Assembly (NCBI RefSeq): GCF_003347635.1
Contig: NZ_QDFY01000001.1
Coordinates: forward strand, 806,001 to 870,000
Direction of reading: 5' to 3'
DNA from: Sphingosinicella terrae
Lineage (GTDB): Bacteria; Pseudomonadota; Alphaproteobacteria; Sphingomonadales; Sphingomonadaceae
Length of the DNA: 64,000 bases
Positions within the stretch are counted from its first letter, which is position 1. Each line of letters starts with the position of its first letter. Below, in pieces: positions 26,405 through 35,295 of the stretch. The notes under the pieces are model-generated. The model searched no databases. It saw only the letters and a program-made list of their open reading frames with translations, and was not told the DNA's origin. A program made the position numbers and the translations under genes.

Positions 26405-27712
26405 TCAGCGGATGTCGGCGAGCTCGACGCCCTTGGTTTCCCTGGCGAGCAAGGCGGACACGCCGCTGACCGCGCAGCTGGCCGCCAGATAGATCGCCAC
26501 CGGCAGCGCCGACTGGCTGATCTGGTAGAGCGAGACGGCGACGATCGGGGCGAGCGAGCCGGCGACGATCGAGGTGAGCTGATAGGCGATCGAGACGCCG
26601 GAATAGCGGATCCGGGTCGGGAAGAGCTCGGTGATGAACGCCGCCTGGGGCCCGTACATCGCGCCGTGGAGCACCAGGCCGACGACCAAGGCGGTGAAGA
26701 TGGCGAGATCCTGGCCGCTGCCGAGCAGCGGGAACAAGGCGAAGCTCCATCCGGCGAGCGCGAAACCGCCGAAGGCGTAGACCGGGCGCCGGCCGATCGC
26801 GTCCGACAGGCGGGCGAAGGCGGGTATGGCGAAGAACTGGATGACAGCGCCGATCAGCAAGGCGTTCAAGGCGAGGCTGCGGGACTCTTCCGCATTCTCT
26901 ACCAGGTAGTTGAGAGAGTAAGCTGTGAGGATGTAGTAAGAGATATTCTCGCCCCAGCGCAGGCCCGATCCGACCAGGATCGCCCGCGGGCGCTCCTTGA
27001 AGACCTCGAGCGCCGGCAGCTTCGGCGGGGCCTCGGCCTCCTCGACGGCAGCCTCGAACAGCCGGCTCTCCGAAACCCGGTTGCGGATATACCAGCCGAC
27101 GATGACCAGGGCGAAGGAGAGCAGGAACGGCACCCGCCAGCCCCAGGCGACGAAGTCCGCCTCGTCCTGAAAGCCGGCCATCAGGGCGAGCACGCCGGCG
27201 GCGAGCAGGCTGCCGGCGGGAATCCCGGCCTGCGGCCAGCTCGCCCAGAAGCCGCGACGCGCCGCGTCGCCATGCTCGGCCGCCATCAGCACCGCCCCGC
27301 CCCATTCGCCGCCGACGGCGAAGCCCTGCACCAGCCGCAGCAGGACGAGCAGGACGGGCGCCCAGATGCCGATCTGAGCATAAGTGGGGAGAAGGCCGAT
27401 CAGCACCGTCGCCAGCCCCATCAGCACGAGGCTCAGCATGAGCAGCCGCTTGCGCCCGATCCGGTCGCCATAGTGGCCGAAGACGATCCCGCCGATCGGC
27501 CGGGCGACGAAGCCGAGCGCGAAGGTGGCGAAGGACAGCAGGGTGCCGATCCACGGATCGTAGGTCGGGAAGAACAGGCGATTGAAGACCAGGGCCGCGG
27601 CCGCATTGTAGAGGAAGAAGTCGTACCATTCGATCGTCGTGCCGATCAGGCTCGCCATCACCACCCGCCGGAGCGGGGTCTTTTCACCGGTCGCTGCGGC
27701 TGGGGACGCCAT
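26405..27712 (-). CDS. MFS transporter, metabolite:H+ symporter type
   Basis: A 435-residue twelve-helix inner-membrane transporter. GTTIEWYDFFLYN near the start and the loop GHYGDRIGRKRLL place it in the metabolite:H+ symporter branch (relatives carry shikimate, ketoglutarate, proline/betaine). The substrate is not clear. Start ATG 27712 follows GGAAGAGAG; the upstream open frame is arginine/serine-rich and not protein-like. Downstream of a lipoprotein and folE in the same direction. Confidence 0.88.
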   Translation of the reverse strand: MASPAAATGEKTPLRRVVMASLIGTTIEWYDFFLYNAAAALVFNRLFFPTYDPWIGTLLSFATFALGFVARPIGGIVFGHYGDRIGRKRLLMLSLVLMGLATVLIGLLPTYAQIGIWAPVLLVLLRLVQGFAVGGEWGGAVLMAAEHGDAARRGFWASWPQAGIPAGSLLAAGVLALMAGFQDEADFVAWGWRVPFLLSFALVIVGWYIRNRVSESRLFEAAVEEAEAPPKLPALEVFKERPRAILVGSGLRWGENISYYILTAYSLNYLVENAEESRSLALNALLIGAVIQFFAIPAFARLSDAIGRRPVYAFGGFALAGWSFALFPLLGSGQDLAIFTALVVGLVLHGAMYGPQAAFITELFPTRIRYSGVSIAYQLTSIVAGSLAPIVAVSLYQISQSALPVAIYLAASCAVSGVSALLARETKGVELADIR

Positions 27713-27737
27713 CTCTCTTCCTTTGTCGGCCCGGCGC

Positions 27738-28223
27738 TCAGGCGCCGCAGCTCCATTCCCCGTCCAGCTCGATATCCGCATTCGAGCGGCGGTTGGTGAC
27801 CGTGATCCGCGCCGGCCAGGCGGTCGACTCCTCGCCGGCCTCGCCGCGTTCGTCGGTGCGGCCGACGCTGACGCTGATCTGGCGGTCCTCGAAGAAGCCG
27901 CCGGTCGGCCCCATGACCGACGACTGGACGAGATGGCGAAGACCGCCATTGACCCGGATCAGCGCGTCGCTGCCGGCTGCGGCGAGCAGGATCACGCCGC
28001 CACGGGTGAAGGCGCAGCCGGCTCCGATCACGCCCTCCGCCTCGAGCTCGGCATAGGTGACCGGCTCCAGCCGCACCGCGGCCTGGACGTCCCCCTGCGC
28101 CGGAGGGGGCGTCGACAGGCGGCGGATCTGGTTGGCATCGGCGCCGCCGCCCTGCGTGCCGGTGGACGGCCCCTCCGAGCCGCAGGCGGCCAGCGCCGCG
28201 AGCAGGAGGAAGCCGGTGCGCAT
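27738..28223 (-). CDS. small lipoprotein, unknown function
   Basis: A 161-residue lipoprotein: signal peptide [15 protein letters not shown] with Cys14. The mature part has two further cysteines, at GAGCAFTRGG and in the C-terminal EWSCGA, which could form a disulphide. I do not recognise the domain. Its ATG overlaps the folE stop (ATGA), so it is translationally coupled to folE. Confidence 0.7.
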   Translation of the reverse strand: MRTGFLLLAALAACGSEGPSTGTQGGGADANQIRRLSTPPPAQGDVQAAVRLEPVTYAELEAEGVIGAGCAFTRGGVILLAAAGSDALIRVNGGLRHLVQSSVMGPTGGFFEDRQISVSVGRTDERGEAGEESTAWPARITVTNRRSNADIELDGEWSCGA

Positions 28224-28843
28224 CAATAGCCCATCAGCGCCAGCACCTCGCGGCGGCTGCGCTCGTCCGACCGGAAGGTGCCCATCATCCGGCTGGTCGT
28301 CATCATCACGCCGGGCGTGTTGACGCCGCGCGCAGTCATGCAGGCATGGGTCGCCTCGATCACCACCGCGACGCCCTTGGGCTGGAGATTCTCCCAGATC
28401 GCGTCGGCAACCTGCGCGGTCAGTCTCTCCTGGACCTGGAGGCGCCGGGCGAAGCCGTGCAGCACCCGCGCGAGCTTCGAGATGCCGACCACCCGGTCCT
28501 TGGGCAGGTAGGCGATCGCCGCCTTGCCGATGATCGGCGCGAGATGGTGCTCGCAATGCGACTGGAAGGGTATGTCCTTCAGGAGCACGATCTCGTCATA
28601 GCCGCCCACTTCCTCGAAGGTGCGGCGGAGATGGTGGCTCGGATCCTCCTCGTAGCCGCGCGCATATTCCTTCCAGGCGCGCGCCACCCGTCGCGGCGTG
28701 TCGAGCAGGCCCTCCCGGTCCGGGTCGTCCCCCGCCCAGCGGATCAGGGTCCGCACCGCCTGCTGCACGTCGGCGGGAATCTCGGCGGGGCCCGGCTCGC
28801 TGACGAGGTCGCCATCCACCGGATCGGGGCCGTTCGGGTCCAT
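28223..28843 (-). CDS. folE: GTP cyclohydrolase I
   Basis: A 206-residue zinc enzyme converting GTP to 7,8-dihydroneopterin triphosphate, the first step to folate. The zinc ligands Cys97, His100 ([11 protein letters not shown]) and Cys168 ([10 protein letters not shown]) are present, as is the substrate-binding [12 protein letters not shown]. FolE, not the cysteine-free FolE2. Leads an apparent three-gene set folE-lipoprotein-MFS. Confidence 0.96.
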   Translation of the reverse strand: MDPNGPDPVDGDLVSEPGPAEIPADVQQAVRTLIRWAGDDPDREGLLDTPRRVARAWKEYARGYEEDPSHHLRRTFEEVGGYDEIVLLKDIPFQSHCEHHLAPIIGKAAIAYLPKDRVVGISKLARVLHGFARRLQVQERLTAQVADAIWENLQPKGVAVVIEATHACMTARGVNTPGVMMTTSRMMGTFRSDERSRREVLALMGY

Positions 28844-28910
28844 TCGTCACCTCCCTTTGGAAGAGGCGGATACACATATGACCCCGAGAGCGAAACCGCT
28901 TCGACGAGTG

Positions 28911-29546
28911 TCAGATCGGCCGCGGCCTGCAGGAGCGGCCGTCGCCGCCGGGATCGGCCCGGGCGCCGCTGTCGCTGTCGCTGCATCCGCTGCCGCCGTC
29001 ACCGCCGCCGCGACCGCGGCCGGCGGGATCGGCATTCCGGCCGGTATCGCTGTCGGTGATTCCGCCCCCGCGCCCTCCCCCGCCGCGACCTCGTCCTGCC
29101 GGATCGGCGTAGCGGCCGGTGTCGTTGTCGGTGATCCCGCTGCCCCCGCCGCCGCGGCCGCGGCCGACGGGATCGGCGTAGCCGCCGGTATCGTTGTCGG
29201 TGATGCCCGTGCCGCCCCCGCCGCCCTGGCCGCCGCCGACCGGGTCCGCATGGCGGCCGGTGTCGTTGTCGGTCTGGCCGCCGCCGCCACAATCCCGGCC
29301 ACGGCCGACCGGATCGGCATAGCGGCCGGTGTCGTTGTCGGTGCAGCCGCGGCCGCGTGGAGGCCTGCCCCACCCGCGCCCGCCATAGCCGCCTCCTCCG
29401 CCGCCGCCGCCGGCCGGATCGTAGGGGTCGGCATCGGAATAAGGCGACATGCACCCGGTCAGGCCGAGGAACGAGCCGGCGCCGACCACGCCTCCGCCGA
29501 CCCGGCGCAGGAAGGAACGGCGATTGAGCGGGCGATTGGGCTTCAT
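28911..29546 (-). CDS. Tat-exported lipoprotein with DNDTG-ADP glycine-rich repeats
   Basis: A 211-residue protein. The N-terminus NRRSFLRRVGGGVVGAG is a twin-arginine signal and is followed by the lipobox LTGC at about residue 32. Then come glycine-rich linkers and six repeats of about 24 residues, each with the core TDNDTGxxADPxGRGR. The last copy decays to SDSDSGARADP. The DxDxG pattern is like calcium-binding loops, but no calcium-binding family is assigned. This frame was chosen over other open frames in the same DNA because only it has an export signal and an ordered repeat. No function known. Confidence 0.7.
   Translation of the reverse strand: MKPNRPLNRRSFLRRVGGGVVGAGSFLGLTGCMSPYSDADPYDPAGGGGGGGGYGGRGWGRPPRGRGCTDNDTGRYADPVGRGRDCGGGGQTDNDTGRHADPVGGGQGGGGGTGITDNDTGGYADPVGRGRGGGGSGITDNDTGRYADPAGRGRGGGGRGGGITDSDTGRNADPAGRGRGGGDGGSGCSDSDSGARADPGGDGRSCRPRPI
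28950..29350 (-). repeat. tandem ~70-base coding repeat (six units)
   Basis: Six degenerate units of about 69-75 bases, each containing ACCGACAACGACACCGG-type sequence, make up the repeat part of the lipoprotein gene. Units differ in the number of glycine codons between cores, which suggests unequal recombination or slippage. Confidence 0.65.
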
Positions 29547-29834
29547 GCGACTCTCCCCTCATGGCGCTGCCGAGGGTCGCCCCAGGGACGGCGCGTAGCG
29601 ATCCAGGTCGGCACCTGCGAGGGGGAGCCGGTGGAAGACGACACCAAGCCGAAACGAGATGAACCGGGGGTGACCGGGGCGTCGTCGGCGTGAACGAGGC
29701 GGTCCGCCCCGGCCATGGCTCGGCCCGGCGGAACAGGCTTCCCCGACGGGCGCGCGCTGGCCAGTGCCTTGCTTGCGGCGGAGCCTCGGAGACGGCCCCG
29801 CCTCATCGCCAGCCATCCCAATGGAGGAAAGGTG

Positions 29835-30119
29835 ATGAATCACTTGGTCGGACGGCTGTCGGGTATTTGCGGATTTCTCGCCTTCGGCTGCCGCCAGGGT
29901 GCGACGAGCTTCATCGGCCATATCACCGCATGGCTGCGCCGGCGGCTCACCGACGACACCGTCGCAGGAACGATCTTCGATGAGCCTTCAGCGTCCTCGA
30001 TCTCCCCCGATCCCCGCTGCACGCAAGTCGAGGGATCAGTCGGGCACCGCCGTGGAGCCCCGACTATCGCCAGCGATCCCGTGTGGCGGGCGCGTCAGCC
30101 GGAAGGTGCCGTCAGATGA
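29835..30119 (+). CDS. small hypothetical protein coupled to the M23 peptidase
   Basis: A 94-residue product starting at ATG 29835, seven bases after GGAGG. The first 45 residues (SGICGFLAFGCRQGATSFIG, then HITAWLRRRL) could be membrane-associated; the rest is polar and of lower quality. Its stop overlaps the next gene's start as ATGA. The ribosome site and coupling argue for a real gene; no homologue is recognised. The spacer 29547-29834 holds no other gene I can support. Confidence 0.45.
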   Translation: MNHLVGRLSGICGFLAFGCRQGATSFIGHITAWLRRRLTDDTVAGTIFDEPSASSISPDPRCTQVEGSVGHRRGAPTIASDPVWRARQPEGAVR

Positions 30120-31024
30120 TCATGCAGCTGATGGGGATCCTGATGATCGTCATCTGCGTCGGCGTGCCGCTCGCACTGACCTGGCGACTGTGGCGGCTCG
30201 ACCAGCCGACCCGAAGCGGCTGGCTGATTGTCGTCGGCGAGACATTGGCATTCATCGCCTTCATCTTCATCCTCGGCCGCTGGGATGTCGTGGGTCACTA
30301 TACCCGCTTCATCCTTCTCGCTCTGCTCGCGGTCGCGCTCGCCCGCTCCTGGCGACGCCATTCTGCTCGTCCATGGAAGACGCCGGAGGGCCCGGGCGTC
30401 TGGCGCGGGCAATGGACGAACATCCTGTCCCTGGTCGCGTTCGGCGGAGCGTCGGTCTATCTCGGCGCCGGCCTGTTCGTCAGAGACGATCCGCAGGAAT
30501 TCGCCTTTCCGCTCAGGGGCGGCACCTTCGTGGTCGGCCAAGGCGGAAGCCGGACCTTGCTCAACCATCATTTTTCGCACCCGAAGCAGCGGCACGCCGC
30601 GGACATCCTCGCTCTCAACCCGGCCGGGTTCCGCGCGGCCGGGCTGCATCCGAGCCGGCTCGACCGTTACGCCATCTGGGGAGCGGACGTCGTCAGTCCC
30701 TGCGACGGCACGGTCGTCGACCTGCGCGACGGCTTGCCCGACCAGTCGCCGCCGCGAATGGATCCCGAGAATGCCGCGGGAAACCATGTGGTGCTCGACT
30801 GCGCAGGTACCCGCGTCGAGCTTGCTCATTTCCGAAGGAGCAGCATCCTGGTGGCCGAAGGCCAACGGATCGCTACCGGCGACGCGATCGGGGAAGTGGG
30901 CAATTCCGGCAACAGCAGCGAGCCCCATCTCCACATGCATGCGGTCGATGGCCGTACCGGCGTGCCGGTGCAGATGTCGTTCGATGGCAAGCTTGCCGTC
31001 CGCAACAGCGTCTTTCGTCGGTGA
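30116..31024 (+). CDS. membrane-anchored M23-family (LytM-like) protein
   Basis: A 302-residue protein with three to four N-terminal helices (to about residue 75), then a periplasmic domain of the peptidase M23/LytM fold. GADVVSPCDGTVVDLRDG, NHVVLDC, VELAHFRRSSILVAEGQRI and HLHMHAVD fit this fold; HAADI and HLHMH supply likely zinc ligands. M23 enzymes cut peptidoglycan crossbridges. The multi-helix anchor is less usual. Start at ATG 30116 overlaps the upstream stop; ATG 30122 is possible. Confidence 0.8.
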   Translation: MIMQLMGILMIVICVGVPLALTWRLWRLDQPTRSGWLIVVGETLAFIAFIFILGRWDVVGHYTRFILLALLAVALARSWRRHSARPWKTPEGPGVWRGQWTNILSLVAFGGASVYLGAGLFVRDDPQEFAFPLRGGTFVVGQGGSRTLLNHHFSHPKQRHAADILALNPAGFRAAGLHPSRLDRYAIWGADVVSPCDGTVVDLRDGLPDQSPPRMDPENAAGNHVVLDCAGTRVELAHFRRSSILVAEGQRIATGDAIGEVGNSGNSSEPHLHMHAVDGRTGVPVQMSFDGKLAVRNSVFRR

Positions 31025-31169
31025 GAGACTGCCCCTTCAGGACCTTCGTCACGCCTTCGGCCATGCTATGGCGGTTCGGCGCCGAGCGGCTGAGGTCGAG
31101 GCGGAGGCCGGAAATGTCCCGCCTTTGCTCGGGGCTGCATCCGCCGAACGATCGTCGGGAGGAACGCGA

Positions 31170-31982
31170 ATGACAAGAATCGAACCGGCAAGATCCAAGT
31201 CCGCCAGGGCGTCGATCAACGGGCTCGACCTCTATTACGAGATCCACGGCAGCGGCGGCGTTCCGACCGTTCTGCTCCATGGCGGCATGACCGTCACCTA
31301 CGGGCTCGGTCCTACGCTGACCGCGCTGGCGCGGAAGCGGCAGGTGATCGCGCCTCACATGCAGGGGCATGGCTATACCCGCGACATCCCGGAGCGCCCG
31401 CTCAGCTACGAGCAGATGGCCGAGGACGTGGTTGCGCTCCTGACGCATCTGGACATCGACCGCGCCGACCTTGCCGGCTATTCGATGGGCGCCGGGATCG
31501 CGATGAACGTCGCCTTTCGTCATCCGGAGCGAGTGCACAAGCTCGGGATCGTCTCGACCACGATGGCGCGCGACGGCTGGTATCCGGAGGTGGTCCAGGC
31601 CTTCTTGGATATGGCCGCCGATCCGGCGGCGCACGCAGAAGGCATTCGCGAGACTCCGCTGCCAAGCATGTTTCCGGACAGCGATTGGGAAAGCCTCTTC
31701 CGCAAGATGGGCGAGACGGAAAGGGAGCCCTTCGACTGGTCGGACCAGGTCTCCGCCATCGCGGCGCCAACCATGCTCATCTTCGCGGACGCGGATGCGA
31801 TCCGGCCGGAGCATATCGTCGACTTCTACCGCCAGCTGGGCGGGTTCCTGCGCGACGGCGGCATCGACGGATCCGGGCGTCCGCCCGGGCGCCTCGCCAT
31901 CCTTCCCGGCACCACCCATTACACACTCGACGAGACCGAGGACGCGGGCCGCTGCCTGGCGGACTTTTTCGACGCGGCCTGA
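31170..31982 (+). CDS. alpha/beta-fold hydrolase
   Basis: A 270-residue hydrolase. VLLHGGMTVTYG gives the oxyanion hole, AGYSMGAGIA the Ser nucleophile, FADADAIRPEH the acid and PGTTHYTLDE the His. The substrate is unknown. GGGAGGAACGCGA precedes ATG 31170. The preceding spacer 31025-31169 holds nothing recognisable. Confidence 0.85.
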   Translation: MTRIEPARSKSARASINGLDLYYEIHGSGGVPTVLLHGGMTVTYGLGPTLTALARKRQVIAPHMQGHGYTRDIPERPLSYEQMAEDVVALLTHLDIDRADLAGYSMGAGIAMNVAFRHPERVHKLGIVSTTMARDGWYPEVVQAFLDMAADPAAHAEGIRETPLPSMFPDSDWESLFRKMGETEREPFDWSDQVSAIAAPTMLIFADADAIRPEHIVDFYRQLGGFLRDGGIDGSGRPPGRLAILPGTTHYTLDETEDAGRCLADFFDAA

Positions 31983-32210
31983 CGGGCCAGCCCGCCGCCG
32001 CCGACCTGTTCCGAGGTAGAGGGTCTTCTAGGCGCCCGCAGGATATGGCCGTCCCGCCGCACGATGGCAGGGATCGCTTTCAACTCGGGCTTCGCCGCCG
32101 TCGCCCTGCCGTTCGCCGTCGCCGCGCCGGCGCTGATCGCGATCAGGATCGGCTCGCCCGTCGCCCCAAAGACGCGCGGCGTCGTCTCTGCCAGGCCCGT
32201 CTGAGACGTC

Positions 32211-32615
32211 CTAGCGCGCCGCGGCGGGGAGGGCGGCCAGTTGCTCGCGGGTCATCTTCGCCTGCAGGTCACGATCATCACCGCGCTGAACGACGGTGAG
32301 CCCTTCGAGCGGAAGCATGACGAAGCGATCGGGATCGCTGTCCTCGATCTCGACGACCAGAGTCAGGAGCTCGCCATCGGCGCCGAAGACGAGCCGCTCC
32401 ACGTCACCAAGCTCGCGACCGGAGGCATCGACGATCTCCGCATCCTCGAGCTGGCGGGCAGTAAGGCCGAGAGAGACAACGCGATCGACAAGCGCGTTGC
32501 CTGGCGCCGCCGTCACGGCCTGGTTCGGAGCAGCCCCGTCGGCCTGGGCCGCCGGCACACTCGCGTCGGAACAACCGGCGACGAGCATGAGCCCCACGAT
32601 AGTGATCGACCTCAT
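32211..32615 (-). CDS. PRC-barrel domain lipoprotein
   Basis: A 134-residue exported protein: lipobox VAGC after MRSITIVGLML, an Ala/Gln-rich linker, then a PRC-barrel-like domain (DAEIVDASGRELGDVERLVF, then LLTLVVEIEDSD). PRC barrels bind RNA-processing or photosynthetic partners elsewhere; exported forms in alphaproteobacteria have no known role. A GGAGAA site lies nine bases before ATG 32615. Confidence 0.75.
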   Translation of the reverse strand: MRSITIVGLMLVAGCSDASVPAAQADGAAPNQAVTAAPGNALVDRVVSLGLTARQLEDAEIVDASGRELGDVERLVFGADGELLTLVVEIEDSDPDRFVMLPLEGLTVVQRGDDRDLQAKMTREQLAALPAAAR

Positions 32616-32773
32616 CGCGATTCTCCTCGAGCTGGACCAGGCTTGAACCTTCCGTGCGCAGGTCCTGGTCCCGGGGGAGGATAGCGCAAAGACCCGCAAG
32701 AGGGATCGGGGTCTTCCCCGATGCGCCGTCGCACCGCGCTCTGCCTGAAGGCACAAACCGCCGGTCGGAAAGG

Positions 32774-32850
32774 TGGTGACCCCGACAGGATTCGAACCTG
32801 TGGCCTACTGATTAGGAATCAGTCGCTCTATCCTGCTGAGCTACGGGGCC
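32774..32850 (-). tRNA. tRNA-Arg (anticodon CCT)
   Basis: A complete 77-base cloverleaf with encoded CCA. Acceptor GGCCCCG pairs with CGGGGTC; D stem GCTC/GAGC; anticodon stem ACTGA/TCAGT around loop TTCCTAA; T arm ACAGG-TTCGAAT-CCTGT. Anticodon CCT reads AGG. Confidence 0.97.
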
Positions 32851-32893
32851 ATTCCACGCGACGCGAGCGGTTTGGCGCAAGCGGCGCACAGGG

Positions 32894-33361
32894 TCAATTC
32901 TCCTCGCCCGGTTCGGCGACCGGAAACAGGAGCGGCGCGACCATGATCCCCTCGTCGATCAGGCTTTCCGCATCGGCGAGGGTGGCGCGGCCGTGGATCG
33001 CCCGCGCCTCCGCCTCGCCGAGATGGATCGCGCGGGCCTCGTCGGGAAAGCGGTCGCCGACGAAATCGCTCTTCTCCAGCAGCCGGCGCTGCATCCTGCC
33101 CAGCTCGGCGAGCATCGCCTTCACCTGCGCGGCCGACGGCTCGGCGGACGGCTCTGCCGGCGCCGCTGCGGGCGCGACCGCCAGCTGATTGCCCTTGCGG
33201 CCGACCCGGGGCGCCATCGGCGCCTTGCCGACCTCGCCCGAGCCGCACATCGGGCAGCTGACCAGCCCGCGCGCCGACTGGTCGTCATAATCGGCAGTCG
33301 AACCGAACCAGCCTTCGAAGACATGGCCGTCCGGGGCGCATCTGAGGTCGAAGACGATCAA
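32894..33361 (-). CDS. DUF1178 family protein
   Basis: A 155-residue alphaproteobacterial protein. It begins IVFDLRCAPDGHVFEGWF and has a CPMCGSGEVGKAPMAPRV zinc-ribbon-like segment; the C-terminal EARAIHGRATLADAESLIDEG is also conserved. The start is TTG 33361, which overlaps the nitrilase stop as TTGA; no ATG or GTG fits the family N-terminus. Function unknown. Last gene of comF-grxC-nitrilase-DUF1178. Confidence 0.85.
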   Translation of the reverse strand: MIVFDLRCAPDGHVFEGWFGSTADYDDQSARGLVSCPMCGSGEVGKAPMAPRVGRKGNQLAVAPAAAPAEPSAEPSAAQVKAMLAELGRMQRRLLEKSDFVGDRFPDEARAIHLGEAEARAIHGRATLADAESLIDEGIMVAPLLFPVAEPGEEN

Positions 33362-34200
33362 GAGCGGGGGCCCCCTGCCCGCTCCGGCAGCGGGATCGGC
33401 CGGCGGTGACGGATGGCCGGCAGCCGGCCCCGTACTTCCTCGACCGCGCCCGGATCGAGCTCGGCGAAGCCGAGGCCGGGACCATCGGCCCCCATGTCGA
33501 GCAATATCTGACCCCACGGGTCGACGACCAGCGAATGGCCGTAGGTGACGCGGCCGTCGGCATGGCGGCCGACCTGGGCGGCGGCGACGACGAAGGCGCC
33601 CGCCTCGATCGCGCGGGCGCGCAGCAGGACATGCCAATGAGCCTGCCCCGTCGGCACCGTGAAGGCCGCCGGGACGCTGAACAAGGTCGCGCCGGCATCG
33701 CTGAGGCTGGCGAAAAGGCCGGCGAAGCGCAGATCGTAGCAGATGGCGAGGCCCAGCGTGCCGAGCGGCGTATCGACCAGCACCGCCCGCTCGCCGCCGC
33801 GATAGGAGGCGGATTCCCGCCAGCTCTCGCCGGTCGGCAGGTCGACGTCGAACAGGTGCAACTTTTCGTAGCGGGCGCGGATCTCGCCCTGCGAATCGAT
33901 GACGTAGCCCCGGTTGACGAGCTTTTCGGAATTCTCGTCGCGCAGCGCCAACGAGCCGAGATGGACCCAGAGGCCCGAATCGCGTGCGGCCGTGCGGACG
34001 GCGGCGAGAACCCGATCCTCGCTTTCGGGACGATAATGCGGAGCCGCCCGCTGACGGTCGCGGTCGAGCAGCCCGCTCATCTCGGGCGTGAACAGCATCG
34101 CTGCGCCGCCCGCCGCGGCCTCGCCGATGCGCCCGACCAGCTCGGCCGCATTGGCTTCGGGGTCGATGCCGGTCTGCGCCTGGAACAGGGCGACCTTCAT
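33358..34200 (-). CDS. carbon-nitrogen hydrolase (Nit1-like)
   Basis: A 280-residue amidase of the nitrilase superfamily. The Glu-Lys-Cys triad fits: Glu in FTPEMS, Lys in YEKLHLFDVD and Cys in AICYDLRF. VPAAFTVPTGQAHWHVLLRARAIE is characteristic of the Nit1/omega-amidase branch, which repairs deaminated glutathione or cleaves ketoacid amides. ATGA overlap with grxC upstream. Confidence 0.88.
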   Translation of the reverse strand: MKVALFQAQTGIDPEANAAELVGRIGEAAAGGAAMLFTPEMSGLLDRDRQRAAPHYRPESEDRVLAAVRTAARDSGLWVHLGSLALRDENSEKLVNRGYVIDSQGEIRARYEKLHLFDVDLPTGESWRESASYRGGERAVLVDTPLGTLGLAICYDLRFAGLFASLSDAGATLFSVPAAFTVPTGQAHWHVLLRARAIEAGAFVVAAAQVGRHADGRVTYGHSLVVDPWGQILLDMGADGPGLGFAELDPGAVEEVRGRLPAIRHRRPIPLPERAGGPRS

Positions 34201-34457
34201 TCGGCCGTCAGCAGCGGATCCAGGCGGCCGTTGCGCTCGAGCTCGAGAAGGTCGTCGCAGCCGCCGACGTGGCGGTCGTTGATGAAGATCTGGGGCACGG
34301 TGGTGCGCCCCGGCGCGCGCTGCAGCATCTCGGCCCGCTTTGGCCCGCCCATCGAGATGTCATATTCGTCGTAGGCAAGGCCCTTGGTGTCGAGCAGCCG
34401 CTTGGCGCGCACGCAATAACCGCAGAAGATCTTGGTGTAGATTTCGACTTTTGCCAT
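34197..34457 (-). CDS. grxC: glutaredoxin 3
   Basis: An 86-residue dithiol glutaredoxin; Cys12-Gly-Tyr-Cys15 is the active site, TVPQIFIN and HVGGCDDL bind glutathione. Start ATG 34457 fixed by MAKVEIYTK. Sits between comF and the nitrilase gene, and its stop overlaps the next start. Confidence 0.93.
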   Translation of the reverse strand: MAKVEIYTKIFCGYCVRAKRLLDTKGLAYDEYDISMGGPKRAEMLQRAPGRTTVPQIFINDRHVGGCDDLLELERNGRLDPLLTAE

Positions 34458-34527
34458 CCGATCGGAAGTGAGGACACGGCCCGGCCTTGTCAACGGTGGA
34501 GAGGGCTTCCGGATCGGCGGGGGGAAT

Positions 34528-35295
34528 CTATTCACGGCCGGAGTCGGCCGTCTCCTCCCTCACCACGCGGGCCCAGCATAGCAGGTCGACCCGGGCCGCG
34601 CCGGCGCGCTTGAGCACGCGTGCACAGGCGCCGGCGGTGGCGCCGCTGGTGAAGACGTCGTCGACAAGGACGATGTGGCGGCCCCGCACCCGGTCCTGGT
34701 GACGCGGCGCGACCCGAAAGGCGCCGCGAACCGCCTCCGCCCGCTCCCGCCGGTTCATTCCCCTCAGCGGCGGTGTCGGCCGCGTCCGATCGAGCAGGTC
34801 GAGGCGCGCTTCGATCCCGCGCCGCCGGCCCAGCGCGGCGGCGATCAGGGCCGCCTGATTGTAGCCCCGCTTCCAGATCCTCCAGCGGTGCAGCGGCACC
34901 GGGACGAGCACGGACTCGGTCGACGGCTCGACATGTCGCTCGAGGAAGCGGGCGATGGTCTCGGCGACTCCGGGACGGCCGCCATATTTGAGCTTGAGCG
35001 CGACCTGGCGCGGCACCTCGCCATAAGCGACGGCGGCACGCATCCGGTCGAAGGCGGGCGGCTCCGCGAGACAGGCGCCGCATCGCGCTTCGCCGCCGCC
35101 GGCCTGCTCGTAAGCGAAGGGAAGACCGCAGCAGGTACAGCAGGGCTCGCCGAGGAACAGCAGCCGGTTCCAGCACGCCGGGCAGAAACGGTGCGGCTCG
35201 CCGATGATCGCGCCGCAGCCGGGGCAACGCGGCGGCAGCGCGAAATCCAGCACCGGCCGCAGCAGAATTCGGGCGCGGGCCAGCGCCTCACCCAT
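34528..35295 (-). CDS. comF: ComF family phosphoribosyltransferase-like protein
   Basis: A 255-residue protein with N-terminal zinc cysteines (CPGCGAIIG, CPACW, CCTCCGLPF, CGACL) and a type I phosphoribosyltransferase domain. The PRPP loop is VLVDDVFTSGATAG. RGYNQAALIA is diagnostic. ComF acts in DNA uptake in naturally competent species; the wider family role is unproven. Overlaps the SLC13 gene end by eight bases. Confidence 0.92.
   Translation of the reverse strand: MGEALARARILLRPVLDFALPPRCPGCGAIIGEPHRFCPACWNRLLFLGEPCCTCCGLPFAYEQAGGGEARCGACLAEPPAFDRMRAAVAYGEVPRQVALKLKYGGRPGVAETIARFLERHVEPSTESVLVPVPLHRWRIWKRGYNQAALIAAALGRRRGIEARLDLLDRTRPTPPLRGMNRRERAEAVRGAFRVAPRHQDRVRGRHIVLVDDVFTSGATAGACARVLKRAGAARVDLLCWARVVREETADSGRE

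Noticed and set aside
28847-29562. Alternative long frames across the glycine-rich repeat
   Set aside because: Only the frame at 28911-29546 has a Tat signal, lipobox and an ordered repeat.
32064-32204. 46-residue hydrophobic ORF between the hydrolase and PRC-barrel genes
   Set aside because: It could be a small membrane protein but has no ribosome site and no neighbour supporting it.
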